A stretch of DNA of 64,000 nt from Schistocerca nitens. Lineage: Eukaryota > Arthropoda > Insecta > Orthoptera > Acrididae. Position numbers and translations under genes: made by a program. The DNA is taken from NCBI RefSeq assembly GCF_023898315.1, contig NC_064621.1:532539383-532603382 (forward strand), given 5' to 3'. Position 1 is the stretch's first letter. Each line of letters begins with the position of its first letter. The notes under the pieces were generated by a model that did not search any database, had not been told where the DNA came from, and saw only the letters and a list, made by a program, of their open reading frames with translations. This document shows, one piece after another, positions 34,550 through 44,369 of the stretch.

Positions 34550-34966
34550 TTACCCACTCACTCTTTCCTCCAATATGAAATTGGTGATATCTTGATGTCT
34601 CAGAATGTATCCTAGCAACCAATCCCTTCTTTTGTTCAAGTTTTGCCATAAATTCCTTGTCTTCCCAATTCTGTTCAGTACCTTCTCATTAGTTACGTGA
34701 TTGACCCATCTAATATTCAACATTTTTCTGAAGCACCACATTTTGAAAGCGTCTGTTCTCTTTTTATCTAAACTGTTTATCCTCAATGTTTCTCTTCCAT
34801 ACATGGCTACAGTCCAGACAATAACCTTCAGAAAAGACTTGCTAACACTTAAATCTATATTCATTGTTAACAAGTTTCTCCTCTTCAGAAATGCTTTTCT
34901 TACCACTGCCAGTCTACTTTTTACATCCTCTCTACTCTGAGCATCACCTGTTATTTTGCTACCCAA
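34550..34966 (-). pseudogene. RTE-like RT C-terminal domain, copy B
   Basis: A 138-codon open piece with RKAFLKRRNLLTMN, WTVAMYGRETLRINSLDKKR and TNEKVLNRIGKT. It aligns closely with 40879-41139 of copy C. YGSE has become YGRE. Confidence 0.8.
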
Positions 34967-35261
34967 ACAACAAAACTTGTCTACTACTTTGTTCCTTGTT
35001 TCCTAATCCAATTCCCTTAGCACCACCCAATTTAATTTGACCACAATCCATTATCCCTGTTTCGCTTTTGATGATGTTCATCTTATATCCTCCTTTCTCC
35101 TTTGCTCTCTGACTGAATTACAATGTTGTCAGGAAACCTCAAAGTTTTTATTTCTTCTCCCCAAACTTTAATTCCTACATATTGAATAACATCAGGGATA
35201 AACTACAATTCTGTGTCACTCCCTTCTCGACCACTGCTCCCCTTTCATGCCCCTCGACTCT

Positions 35262-35692
35262 TTATAACTGCCATCTGGTTTCTGCACAAGTTGTAAATAG
35301 CATTTTGTTCCTGTATTTTATCCCTGCCACCTTCAGAATTTCAAAGAAAATATTCCAGTCAACATTTTCAAAAGTTTTCTCTAAGTCCTCAAATAGTATA
35401 AATGTAAGTTTGTCTTTCCTTGACCTATCTTCTAAGATAGTCATAGAGTCTGTATTGCCTCATGTGTACCTACATTTCTCCAGAATCTAAACTGATCTTT
35501 CCCAAGGTCTGCTTCTACCAGTTTTTCCATTCTTCTGTAAACAATTTGTGTTAGTATTTTGCAACCATGACTTATTAAACTGATTGATTGGTAATTTTCA
35601 CACCTGTCAGCAACAGCTTTCTTTGGAATTGGAATTAGTACATTCTTTTTGAAGTCTGAGAGTATTTTACCAGTCTCATACATCTTGCACAC
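35262..35692 (-). pseudogene. RTE-like RT finger/palm region, copy B
   Basis: Two open pieces in different frames: NVLIPIPKKAVADRCENYQS with SLISHGCKILTQIVYRRMEK (35441-35692), and LEDRSRKDKLTFILFEDLEK followed by NVDW (35262-35444). FVDLEKAFDNVDW is the usual motif A, here FEDLEKTFENVDW, so the catalytic Asp position is kept as part of EDL. A frameshift at about 35444 separates the pieces. Confidence 0.78.
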
Positions 35693-36269
35693 CAGATGGC
35701 AGAGTTGTCATGGCTAACTCCACCAAAGGTATTGGTAATTCTGACAGAGCATCATCTATTCCCAGGGCCTTGCTTTGACTTAGATGTTTCAGAGCTTTGT
35801 CAATGTCTTCATTTCTCCCATCTCATCTACGTCTGTTTCCTTTTCTGTAATATTGCTTTCAAGTTCATCTCCCTTCTATAGACTCTCTATATGCTCCTTC
35901 CACCTTCTAGCTTTCCCTCCTTTGCTTAGGTCTGGTTCACCATCTGAGCTCTTGATATTCATACAGCTGCTACATGTGTCCTGCGCAGCAATATTGCAAT
36001 TCCTGTCACTCATTTTTTAATTGTTTGCATTCCCTTTCACCTGCTTCATTTGCCGCATTTTTATATTTTCTCCTTTCATCAGTTACATTCAATATCTCTT
36101 ATGTTTTCCAAGAATTCCTACTAAGCCTTGTCTTTTTACATATTTGATCCTCTGCTGCCTACACTATTTCATCTCTTAAATTTACCCATTCATCTTCTGC
36201 TGTATTCCTTTCCCCTGTTCCAGTCAACCACTGTATAATGTCCCCTCTGAATCTCCCAACAACCTCTGG

Positions 36270-36500
36270 TTATTTCAACCTATTGATGTCCCATCTCCTT
36301 AATTTCCTACCTTTCCCCAGTTTCTTCAGTTTTAATCTACAATTCATAATCGATAAATTGTGGGCAGAGCCCACATCTGCCCCTGGGAATGTCTTAAAAT
36401 TTAAAATCTGGTTCCTAAATCTCTGTCTAACCATTATGTAATCAATCCGAAACCTTCCAGTGTCTCCAGGTCTCTTCCATGTATTGTGGTTGTGGTTGCT
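36270..36500 (-). pseudogene. RTE-like endonuclease C-terminal end, copy B
   Basis: Contains RIDYIMVRQRFRNQILN and FPGADVGSAHNLSIM. The catalytic SDHNL motif of the endonuclease has become SAHNL, losing the Asp. Confidence 0.78.
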
Positions 36501-37131
36501 GGACCCCATCCTTCACAGTGGGATCCGACTCACCACTGGAGCTTTCCTGACAATCCCTGTCAACAGCATACTTGTGGAGGCAGGTGTCCCTCCATTGCGG
36601 TTCTGGCACCAACGATTACTGGCTGCTTATGCTACACACCTTTGTAGCTTGCCCGGGCATCCCAATTATCGTCTCCTGTTCCGTCAGTCGGTCGTCCATC
36701 TTCCAGAACGGCGACTCCGGTCAGGGTGTATGATCGCGGTTCACATCAGAGCTCTTCTCATTGGGCTTGAGGTTTTCCTTCTTCCACTTCTTTTCTGGGC
36801 CCTTCTGTGTATACCCCTGTGGTGTGTGCCCCGCCCATGCCTTCGGCTCGATTTGGCACAGGGCCCGAAGGACTCGGTCCCTCTGGAGGCCCTCTGCCGC
36901 TGCTATCTTTCAATCCTTGCCGCATTTCAAGGCTCTGATGTGTGCACTGACAGTTCAATGGTTGCTGGTCATGTTGGTTATGCTCTTACTCTAGGGGATC
37001 ATTATGAACCACACTCATTGCCAGCTGGCTGCAGTGTTTTCACTGCCGAGCTGGTCGCCATCTTTCGCGCCCTAGAGTATATCTGCTCTTGCTCAGGTGA
37101 GTCCTTCGTTATATGTAATGTGACTCCCTGA
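36460..37131 (+). pseudogene. LINE ORF2 remnant: RT end and first half of RNase H
   Basis: A 223-codon open piece, the longest open frame in the window, but clearly LINE-derived: EAGVPPLRFWHQRLLAAYAT, then DVCTDSSMVAGHVGYAL (first catalytic Asp), then SVFTAELVAIFRALEYI (catalytic Glu). A stop interrupts it where the third catalytic Asp (SDS) should follow. It continues in another frame at 37176. Its first codons belong to the neighbouring RTE-like copy. Confidence 0.8.
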
Positions 37132-37175
37132 GCGGTTTATGAGCTATCAACCAGTGTTTCCCTCGCCCCTGCCTG

Positions 37176-37652
37176 GTGATGGCTGTCCAGGAGTCCCGCC
37201 ATACTCTTGCCCGTTGCGGCCGCTCTATGGCCTGTGTGTGGTCCCTGGGTCATGTTGGCATCCCGGGAAATGAATGTGTTGACACGCTGGCCAAACAGGC
37301 TATCGGTGCACTAGCCTTGGAGATTGGCCTTTCGGATAGTGACCTCAGGTTAGTTCTGCGACAGAAGGTATTTCGCTCCTGGGGTGAAGAATGGCGCACC
37401 CTTCCTTCACCCAACAAACTTTGGGCCATCAAGGAGGCTACTGGTGCATGGTGTTCCTCCTTGCGAGTCTCTCGCAAGGACTCTGTTGTCCTCTGCCAGT
37501 TGCGCATTGGCCACACCTGCATGACACACAGCTATTTATTGTGCCGTGAAGACCCACCTTTATGTCGCTGCGGGTCAGCTTTGACGGTGGTCATCATCTT
37601 GTTGGACTGCCTGCTTTTTAACTCCGTTCAGGGATATGTTTGCACTGCCTGA
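37176..37652 (+). pseudogene. LINE ORF2 remnant: RNase H end and C-terminal Cys/His block
   Basis: Contains VWSLGHVGIPGNECVDTLAK (the last RNase H Asp), FRSWGEEWRTL and SVVLCQLRIGHTCMTHSYLL. The final PLCRCGSALTVVIILLDC is the conserved Cys-rich end. The 158-codon frame is open, but a stop separates it from the preceding piece. Confidence 0.82.
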
Positions 37653-37984
37653 TACGCTTCCTGCACTTTTATCAGATGATGTTGCGATGGCGGATTTAGT
37701 TTTGAGTTTTATTCATGCACAGGGGGTTTTTATCGCTTGATCTGTTTGTCCTTTTGTGTTAAGTCTGGCCTTTGGCCTACGATTTTAGACTGGGGTTTTT
37801 AGTGCGTTTCTTGGTGGTTGGCTTTTCATTTTTTGTTTCTATGGTCAGCCAACCACTATCGCACTCGGTGTGATTTTAATTCCTTTTTAATGGTCTCTGT
37901 CTGTGTCTTTCTTCTCCTGTGTCCTCTCTTGTCATCTCCGTTGTTTGTTTTTATTCTTTGTGGGTGTTCAAGTTCATAGAAAAA

Positions 37985-38042
37985 GGGACCGATGGCCCTA
38001 GCAGTCTGGTCCCTTAAATCCCACAAACCAACCAACCAACCA
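37985..38042 (+). repeat. LINE 3' hairpin and ACCA tail, first copy
   Basis: GGGACC (37985-37990) and GGTCCC (38008-38013) form a 6-bp stem with a 17-base loop. Nine bases later the CCAA-unit tail starts. The same layout occurs at 47115-47200. Confidence 0.75.
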
Positions 38043-39699
38043 ATACAGCACATAGAGAGAGAAAGTAACCTTCCTTCCTATCCAAGGTCTTAAAACAGCT
38101 TATGAGGTGGCACTCATCTTGGATCTGCTTGATTAAATGCTGGTGAGTGCTATCTGCAGAGCTCAATAAGGCACACCAGTTTTAGGGGCTATACACAATG
38201 TTCAGTTAGAAGACTTATTGGTAGGTAATTCATTGGTGCCAGTGATTTAAATATGTGTAATGTGGTTAACACAGTGTCAGCATCTCCTTCGATATTTGGG
38301 GCTATTAGTGCATGTGTTTGTTGTGCTTTTGACTCGGAAATAAGTGGCTGGAATCTTACTGGTGGAAGAAAGGGGAAGAAAATGATCGTGTAGTAGCTGT
38401 ACTACTGTCATGGGTTAAATTCCAGAATTACCCAGATCGTATTGTTAAGTTGGGGCATCTAACACTGTTCTTGGTTTTATTTTTGGTGTAGGGAGACAAT
38501 AAGCTTTTCTTACCTCTTGAAATTTTTAGATGTGTAAGTTATATCTTGTACTGGGATTCATTTTTTCATTTGTTTCTTGCCATTATCAACACAAATAGGA
38601 CTCTATACTGCTCCCTCACTACATTTAACTTCAAGAGAGTTGAGTTGTAGGTTGATAAAAGACATCAATTTGCATTTGGGCAAGTCACACGAGCAATTAA
38701 AGCTGTATCAGTAACAGTTTGAAACAATGGGTATCTGCAGTCTTCCCTGTTTTAATGGTCACCCAATGTCTGTCACTGCCTACAAAAATGATAGCCTTAA
38801 GAAATCTTCAGCATTCTATTCCAACAAGTGATGCATAGTAAAATAATGTCCACAATTTTCCGGTATTATTTGTAGAAGTACAGAAACCATTTTTCCTTCA
38901 CCTCCTCATTGGCGTTCGTGTATCAATGTGCTGTGGTCTTTGTTACATACAGATTTTGTTGCAATGAGTTGGTTATTTTGGCTCAAAATGTAGTTTACTT
39001 TTACAACTAGTGCAATATGTTAAATATTTCAAATTTCATGCTTTACCTGTGTATTCTTCATGGCGTAACTTTTCTCCCAATACAGTTTGTAGACGATCTA
39101 GAGTTTAACATATTGCATTAAAGTATTCATAATGTTACTCTTCATTTTATGATATTTGCCAGCAGTGTTGCACAATTAGCTGCAATATTAAAAACAGAAC
39201 CCAATTGTTTTACCGCCAGGTTTGAGTGACTAACCATGCAACTATAAAAAAGCATGATCTGTTTCCTTCCTACAACTTTAAACATTTTATTTTATTTGGT
39301 TATTTATTTTTATTCCATTTGGAGATATGCAATCATGAAATATGCCATTACCTACATTATGCAAAAAAGAAGAAAAGAAAATTAGATATTATTGTTTATT
39401 CATCCACTGCTCATTTTACAATATGTTAGAGATAGCAGTGTATTAAACAGGTAAAACAGAATTAAAAGTTGACAAACACACCGGTGAAGAATTACAGTTG
39501 TTGTTAGTTCCAAAGCAAAGTTACAGCCTTCAGTAGTTGCTGCACACCTCTGAGTCTCCATTACTTTGTCTGGGTTCCCATTCCCCTGGGATAACAAGTG
39601 AGCATCCCATGAAATGTTGAAAGAAGATACACCAAATGATGATGATGATGATGGTGATAACAACAGCAGCATACAAATTTTATTTCAGTTTACAAAGAT
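38043..39699. other. unassigned sequence
   Basis: About 1.65 kb with AT-rich stretches. A short GAT/GGT repeat lies near 39638-39660. No supported gene or repeat. Confidence 0.35.
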
Positions 39700-40173
39700 T
39701 GATATGTGGGAGAAATTTGCCTAGAAAGATACAGGAAAGCATGACTAGGGCGGAGATTCCCAATAGCTGTTACGTTGGATATACATTATGTATCAGAAAT
39801 GGAAGAAGTATATAGAGGGTTGATACAATGGCTATGTATTTGAGGGCAATATTATAGAGATGGAAGAGGACGTAGATGAAGCTGAAATGGGAGATACGGT
39901 ACTGCTTGAAGAGCTTGACAGAGCACTGAAAGACCTAAGTCGAAACAAGGCCCCGGGAGTAGACAACATTCCATTAGAGCTATTGATAGCCTTGGGAGAG
40001 CCAGCCATGACAAACTGTACCATCTGGTAAGCAAGGTGTATGAGACAGGCGAAATACCCTCAGACATAATTCCAGTCCCAAAGAAAGCAGGTGTTGACAG
40101 GTGTGAAAATTACCAAACTATCAGTTTAATAAGTCACAGCTGCAAAATACTAACACAAATTCTTTACAGATGA

Positions 40174-40437
40174 ATGGAAAAACTGTTAGAAGCCAACCTC
40201 GGGGAAGATCATTTTGAATTCCCTAGAAATGTTGGAACACGCGAGGCAATACTGACCCTTCGACTTATCTTAGAAGATAGATTAAGGAAAGGTAAACCTA
40301 CATTTCTGGCATTTGTAGACTTAGCTTTTGACAATGTTGACTGGAATACTCTGATTCTGAATGTGGCAGGGGTAAAATACAGGGAGCAAAAGGCTATTTA
40401 CTTTGTACAGAAACCAGATGGCAGTTACAAGAGTTGA
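40174..40437 (+). pseudogene. RTE-like RT motif A region, copy C
   Basis: Open piece MEKLLEANLGEDHFEFPRNV ... FVDLAFDNVDWNTL. Three residues (EKA) of the usual DLEKAFDNVDW are deleted. A stop after GSYKS ends it; RT motif B and the FGDD box lie in other frames downstream. Confidence 0.78.
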
Positions 40438-40878
40438 GGGGCATGAAAAGGAAGCAGTGTTCGGAAGGGGGTGATATGGGGTTGTAGCCAATCCCCGATG
40501 TTATTATTTAATCTATATATTGAAAAAGCAGTAAAGGAAACAAAAAGAAAAATTTGGAGTAGGAATTGAAATCCATGGAGAAGAAATAAAAACTTCGAGG
40601 TTTGGCGATGACGTAGTAATTCTGTCAGAGACAGCAAAGGACCTAGAAGAGCAGTTAAACGGAATGGACAGTGTCTTGAAAGGAGGATATAAGATGAACA
40701 TCAACAAAAGCAAAATGAGGATAATGGAATGTAGTCGAATTAAATCAGGTGACACTGAGGGAATTAATTCAGGAAATAAGACACACAAAGTATTAGATGA
40801 GTTTTGCTATTTGGGAGCAAAATAACTGATGTTGGTTGAAGTAGAGAGGTTATAAAATGTAGACTAGGCAATGGCAAG

Positions 40879-41139
40879 GTGGCAAGGAAAGCGTTTCTGA
40901 AGAAGAGAAATTTGTTAACATATAGTGTAGATGTTAGTGTCAACAAGTTCTTTCTGAAAGTATCTGTATGGGGTGCAGCCATGTATGGAAGTGAAATGTG
41001 GACAATAAATAGTTTAGACGAGAAGAGAATAGAAGCTTTTGAAATACGGTGCTGCAGAAGAATGCTGAAGACTAGATGGGTAGGTCGCATAACTAATGAG
41101 GAGGTACTGATTAGAATTAGGGAGAAGATGAATTTGTGA
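40879..41139 (+). pseudogene. RTE-like RT C-terminal domain, copy C
   Basis: RKAFLKKRNLLTYSVDVSVN, AAMYGSEMWTINSLDEKRIE, CCRRMLKTRWVGRITNEEVL. Closely similar to 34550-34966 and 11028-11297. A TGG-to-TGA change gives the stop after EKMNL. Confidence 0.82.
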
Positions 41140-41266
41140 CACAACTTGACCAGAAGAAGGGATCGGTTGGTAGAACATGTTTTAAGGCATCAAGGGATCA
41201 CCATTTTAGTATTGGAGGGCAGCATGGAGGATAAAAATCGTAGAGGGAGACCAAGAGATGAATACA

Positions 41267-41274
41267 CTAAGGAG
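41267..41274 (+). repeat. 8-bp target duplication of full-length LINE, left copy
   Basis: CTAAGGAG, repeated at 47201-47208. Confidence 0.8.
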
Positions 41275-41960
41275 CCCCCCCTGCTGGCTCGGGGGTTAGA
41301 ATAGGCCCAAGGTATTCATGCCTGTCGTAAGAGGCGACTAAAAGGAGTCTCACACCTTTCAGCCTTCATGTGATGGTTCCCTGTAGGGTTGATCTCTATT
41401 TTTAAAAATTTTCCCAAAGAGCGAGCCAATTGGGGATGGGCACATTACATGGTGCATTGCGTCCATCGTGCATTGAGATCTTTAGCCCACTTTCTCGTCA
41501 TGGCATTGCAGTCACACTCATCCTCCATCTCTTGAGCGAGGACTCCTTTCTGGATGTGTTTTCCCCCACCCACTATGCAGTGTCATTTTCTGCACCAACA
41601 ATGACCATGGAATTCTTTGCACCTCATATCAGCACAGTAGCCAGTCCGTTGTGGTGGGGCCGCCATGTACCCTCTTGGTTGTAGCCCCCTGACTACACAG
41701 GGATCGCTCTGCTGATGACTGCACCAGTAACTCCCCACGTATGACAAGGAGTAGATGCCCATCACCCTGGGGCATCGGGACTCCTGGCAATGGTCATCCT
41801 GCTAGGTGACCTTTGCTGCAGTTGGGTGGTGCCCGTGGGGAGGGTCCCTGGTTGGAGTGGGTGGCATCAGGCCGGATAATGCGCGATGAAGCGCACCACA
41901 TCATCACTTACTGGTGATCAAACGCCAGCAGTTTCCAAGCGTTCCAAGTCTCAGTACAAT
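41275..41960 (+). other. LINE 5' untranslated region
   Basis: GC-rich sequence with no open frame on the element strand, containing GTCGTAAGAGGCGACTAAAA. The presence of the full 5' end shows this insertion was not 5'-truncated. An internal promoter is expected here but is not visible as a defined motif. Confidence 0.6.
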
Positions 41961-41962
41961 GC

Positions 41963-42002
41963 AAGGAAGTATGATCCTAAATAAGGAAGTATGATCCTAA
42001 AT
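41963..42002 (+). repeat. exact 20-bp tandem duplication in the LINE
   Basis: AAGGAAGTATGATCCTAAAT occurs twice head to tail at the start of the ORF1 region. Confidence 0.95.
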
Positions 42003-42389
42003 CGTTCCCCTTCCTGTCCGCACCATGGGAGGAATGCCAGGCTAAGGATTGCAGCAAACCTTATTCGCCCCGTTACCTCGTATGTATGAGAGCTGATGGG
42101 GACTCCTTTGTCTTGATCAAGCCTCTGTTTTTTGTAGAGCATTTAGAGAACAATTTTGGGGAGGTGGAAGGCTTGTCCAAAATGCGGTCAGGCTCAGTCT
42201 TAATAAAAAACGGCATCCTCTCGGGGGGTGGGGGTTTCAGTTACCATCACGCTTCATAAGAGTTTAACCCTTTTGTGGGCAAAATTATTGAGCAGTTTTT
42301 TTTTTTTAATGAATGGAGAGCATATAGGTATATTTATCATACAGAACATCAGATTTGCTCCAACTGTGAAAGTGAAGTCACACAACAAG

Positions 42390-42409
42390 GTGGGAAGTAT
42401 TCTTCCCAC
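42390..42409. repeat. 20-bp semi-palindrome near left end of piggyBac-type element
   Basis: GTGGGAAGTATTCTTCCCAC; arms GTGGGAAG and CTTCCCAC are perfectly complementary. Confidence 0.8.
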
Positions 42410-42506
42410 TGCCCTTCCTTGGAGTTAAATGACAAAAACAACTTTTTCAATATATGTCATATTTATTTGATAAATTTACTTCTCTTGTTACAATGATTGT
42501 TCACAA

Positions 42507-43160
42507 TTACTTGCCATGAAATTTTGTGAAACATGGGTCTATGCAAAGTGGTATTTGACAATATGTACAAACACAGCGAGTGCTCTTTTCCGCAGCTTTG
42601 GTACTACAATGACGGCACGTCTAGTAGGTTTCTCCTAAAATGGGTTGATGCTCCCCAACAGCCACACGACGAAAATCTTCAGGTACTTTACCTGTTATTG
42701 CCAGAAAGACAGGTTTTCGCCCACGCCTTTTTTGGGATGAGAAGCCAGCGATCAATTGTCTGGCTAGATGGATCCTGTATGTGAGCTGATCATGCTGTCC
42801 ACTTTCTCTTTTGCTTATTTTCTACAGGATAAAACTGTTCAGTGCAGCAACGTCCACCAGGAAATAAAATATTCTGTGCCACCATTTCACAGAACGTCTG
42901 CCAGTAGCATACCTTTCTCGTAATTGATCAAACTTATCGACACCACCCATTATTTTGTTGTATTCTGCCACAACTTCAGGACAAGAAATCTCTGTATTAG
43001 TACCATCCTTGTTTTTCCTTTTCACTGTGGCTGTTTCTCATGGGTCATGAATTGAGGACAGGAAAGTGACTGGATGGTTATCCATCCATTTTACAGCAGA
43101 AATGGCTCCTTTTGTTTCAAACTGGAATTCTCCTCGTTCCAGTCTTATGTTTTCCTTCAT
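42507..43160 (-). pseudogene. piggyBac transposase C-terminal part
   Basis: The minus-strand reading runs KENIRLERGEFQFETKGAIS, WMDNHPVTFLSSIHDP, a stop, then CPEVVAEYNKIMGGVDKFDQ and SVKWWHRIFYFLVDVAALNS. After this come a frame change and the Cys-rich end CRHCSTKAAEKSTRCVCTYC ... LCIDPCF. These are the W.DNK, MGGVD and KWW blocks and the C-terminal RING-like finger of DDE_Tnp_1_7 transposases. The last catalytic Asp (MGGVD) is kept. At least two stops are present and the catalytic N-terminal portion is absent. Confidence 0.88.
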
Positions 43161-43368
43161 AAATTTGGGTAAATTAAAAGTATTAACCTTATACTATAGC
43201 TTTGAGAAAAAAATCACAAAATGTCAAGCAAACAGCACTGAAAGGCTCCTCTACAGAGCAACACTCAGCTATACAATGCCTTTGCGTGAAGGTACAGCAA
43301 AAACGGCGAGAACTTCTGATTGGAAGTAGTACCCTATACTGTTTACTAGGTGGTAGCACCGTACAGAG

Positions 43369-43388
43369 GTGGGAACTGTGAATCCCAC
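43369..43388. repeat. 20-bp semi-palindrome, right end, outer pair member
   Basis: GTGGGAACTGTGAATCCCAC, 58 bp from the element's right end. Confidence 0.8.
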
Positions 43389-43412
43389 AGGACTAGGAGT
43401 GAGTTCATTGTA

Positions 43413-43432
43413 GTGGGAAGCATGTTTCCCAC
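43413..43432. repeat. 20-bp semi-palindrome, right end
   Basis: GTGGGAAGCATGTTTCCCAC, 14 bp inside the right end. Confidence 0.8.
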
Positions 43433-44369
43433 GGCTCACAAAATGGTTAAGTATGGTCCAGGGTATCATATTCCACAGGGACTTTCTTTTGCAGTCTGAT
43501 GACGAGCTGCCCGCCAACTTAGAGCGGCGAGGAGTTCATTTTGTCCGGCGCGTCCATTGGGGTCCGAAGGATAATCAGGTTGCCACCTGTGCCTTCATCT
43601 TGGCCTTAGAGGGTGACACATTACCCAAGAAGGTCAAGGTTATGGTCTACCGCTGGGATGTCAAGCCATATATCCCTCCCCCAATGCGGTGCTTTAAGTG
43701 CTGGAAGTTCAGCCATATGTCTTCCTGCTGTACTTCCAGCATCACATGTTGAGATTGTGGACATCCATACCATCCCAATACTCCATGTGTCCCGCCTCCC
43801 ATATTTGCCAACTGCGGAGAGCATCATTCCCCTTGCTCACTAGACTGCAGGATTTTACAGTGAGAAAGGGAAATCATGGAATAAAAGACTCTGGACTGAC
43901 TGACCTACACTGAGGCCAAGAGGAAATTTGAGCACCTAAATCCTATGGCTATAACCTAGTCTTATGCCGCTGCTATGAGAACAGTTGTAGCCTTAACAGT
44001 TCCGTGAATTCCAGTCGGCTCTCAGAACTGGAAGACTGCACCTGTCCCCTTGATGGTGGGGGGCACTTCACTCCCTGTTGCTCCCGCACCACCTACCTCA
44101 GGAGCACTGTCCCCCCAACTATCAGGGACACCAGTCCCCACTTCTCAGATGGAGAAGCGCAAGTATTCTTTGGCTCCTCTCGTGAAGAAGGGGTCCCTTG
44201 GGTCACTCCTTTCCCAGGTTTCTGCTATTGGGAAAGATGACAGCCGCTAGTGGCTGAAGTGCCCAAATGTAGCTGGTTGTAGGACTTCACGATCATCCTC
44301 AGTCCCGGAGACTGAATCAGTGGAAAATGCAATCCCTCATTCTCTAGGGTGCCCCCGGTGAAAGACAGT

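Larger units (their letters stand above)
34384..36500 (-). mobile_element. RTE-like LINE copy B
   Basis: Read on minus from 36500: endonuclease end, linker, RT, C-terminal block, then CTGAAGACTGCC and a tail of CAA/CCA type (TGTTGTTGTTGGTGG on plus, 34385-34411). It shares long runs with copies A, C and D. It is 5'-truncated within the endonuclease, directly beside the plus-strand LINE at 36505. Several frameshifts are present. Confidence 0.85.
36505..38042 (+). mobile_element. RNase H LINE, 3' fragment with ACCA tail
   Basis: The 3' third of the LINE family that is nearly full length at 41275-47200. RNase H lies at about 36900-37320 and the C-terminal Cys/His block at 37440-37640. An untranslated region ends in a GGGACC/GGTCCC hairpin (37985-38013) and a tail of CCAA units (38022-38042). 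It is 5'-truncated. It directly abuts the minus-strand RTE-like copy without a visible target duplication. Confidence 0.85.
39700..41274 (+). mobile_element. RTE-like LINE copy C, 5' part (split by LINE insertion)
   Basis: Reads on plus from the linker through RT to the C-terminal block and is cut at 41274. The remaining 3' end with a CAA tail lies at 47201-47331, beyond the inserted LINE. Landmarks: ALKDLSRNKAPGVDNIPLEL (39918 on), LEDRLRKGKPTFLAFVDLAF, and RFGDDVVILSE with FGDD for the usual FADD. Several frameshifts, including one in the RT core. The start is approximate. Confidence 0.85.
42268..43446 (-). mobile_element. piggyBac-type transposon, internally deleted, nested in LINE ORF1
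   Basis: TTAA at 42264-42267 and 43447-43450. Ends CCCTTTTGTGGGC (left) and CCATTTTGTGAGC (right, reverse complement), 11 of 13 identical. The minus strand encodes the C-terminal part of a piggyBac transposase. The N-terminal part is missing, so the copy is an internally deleted derivative. Three 20-bp semi-palindromes lie near its two ends. The host LINE sequence rejoins cleanly when the element and one TTAA are removed. Confidence 0.88.
42010..43930 (+). pseudogene. LINE ORF1 (gag-like) remnant, split by piggyBac-type insertion
   Basis: Upstream of the insertion the sequence fits the ORF1 N-terminal part (FFVEHLENNFGEVEGLSKM). Downstream, DDELPANLERRGVHFVRRVH and YRWDVKPYIPPPMRCFKCWK lead into the first CCHC knuckle (CFKCWKFSHMSSCC). 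A second knuckle (DCGHPYHPNTPC) and a third (CGEHHSPCSLDC) follow after a stop and a frame change. ORF1 proteins bind the LINE RNA. Both the insertion and the stops disable it. Confidence 0.78.

Noticed and set aside
36460-37131. Longest open frame in the window (223 codons) as a host gene
   Set aside because: It contains LINE RT-end and RNase H motifs, continues out of frame in the next piece, and its nucleotide sequence is repeated at 45740-46330.
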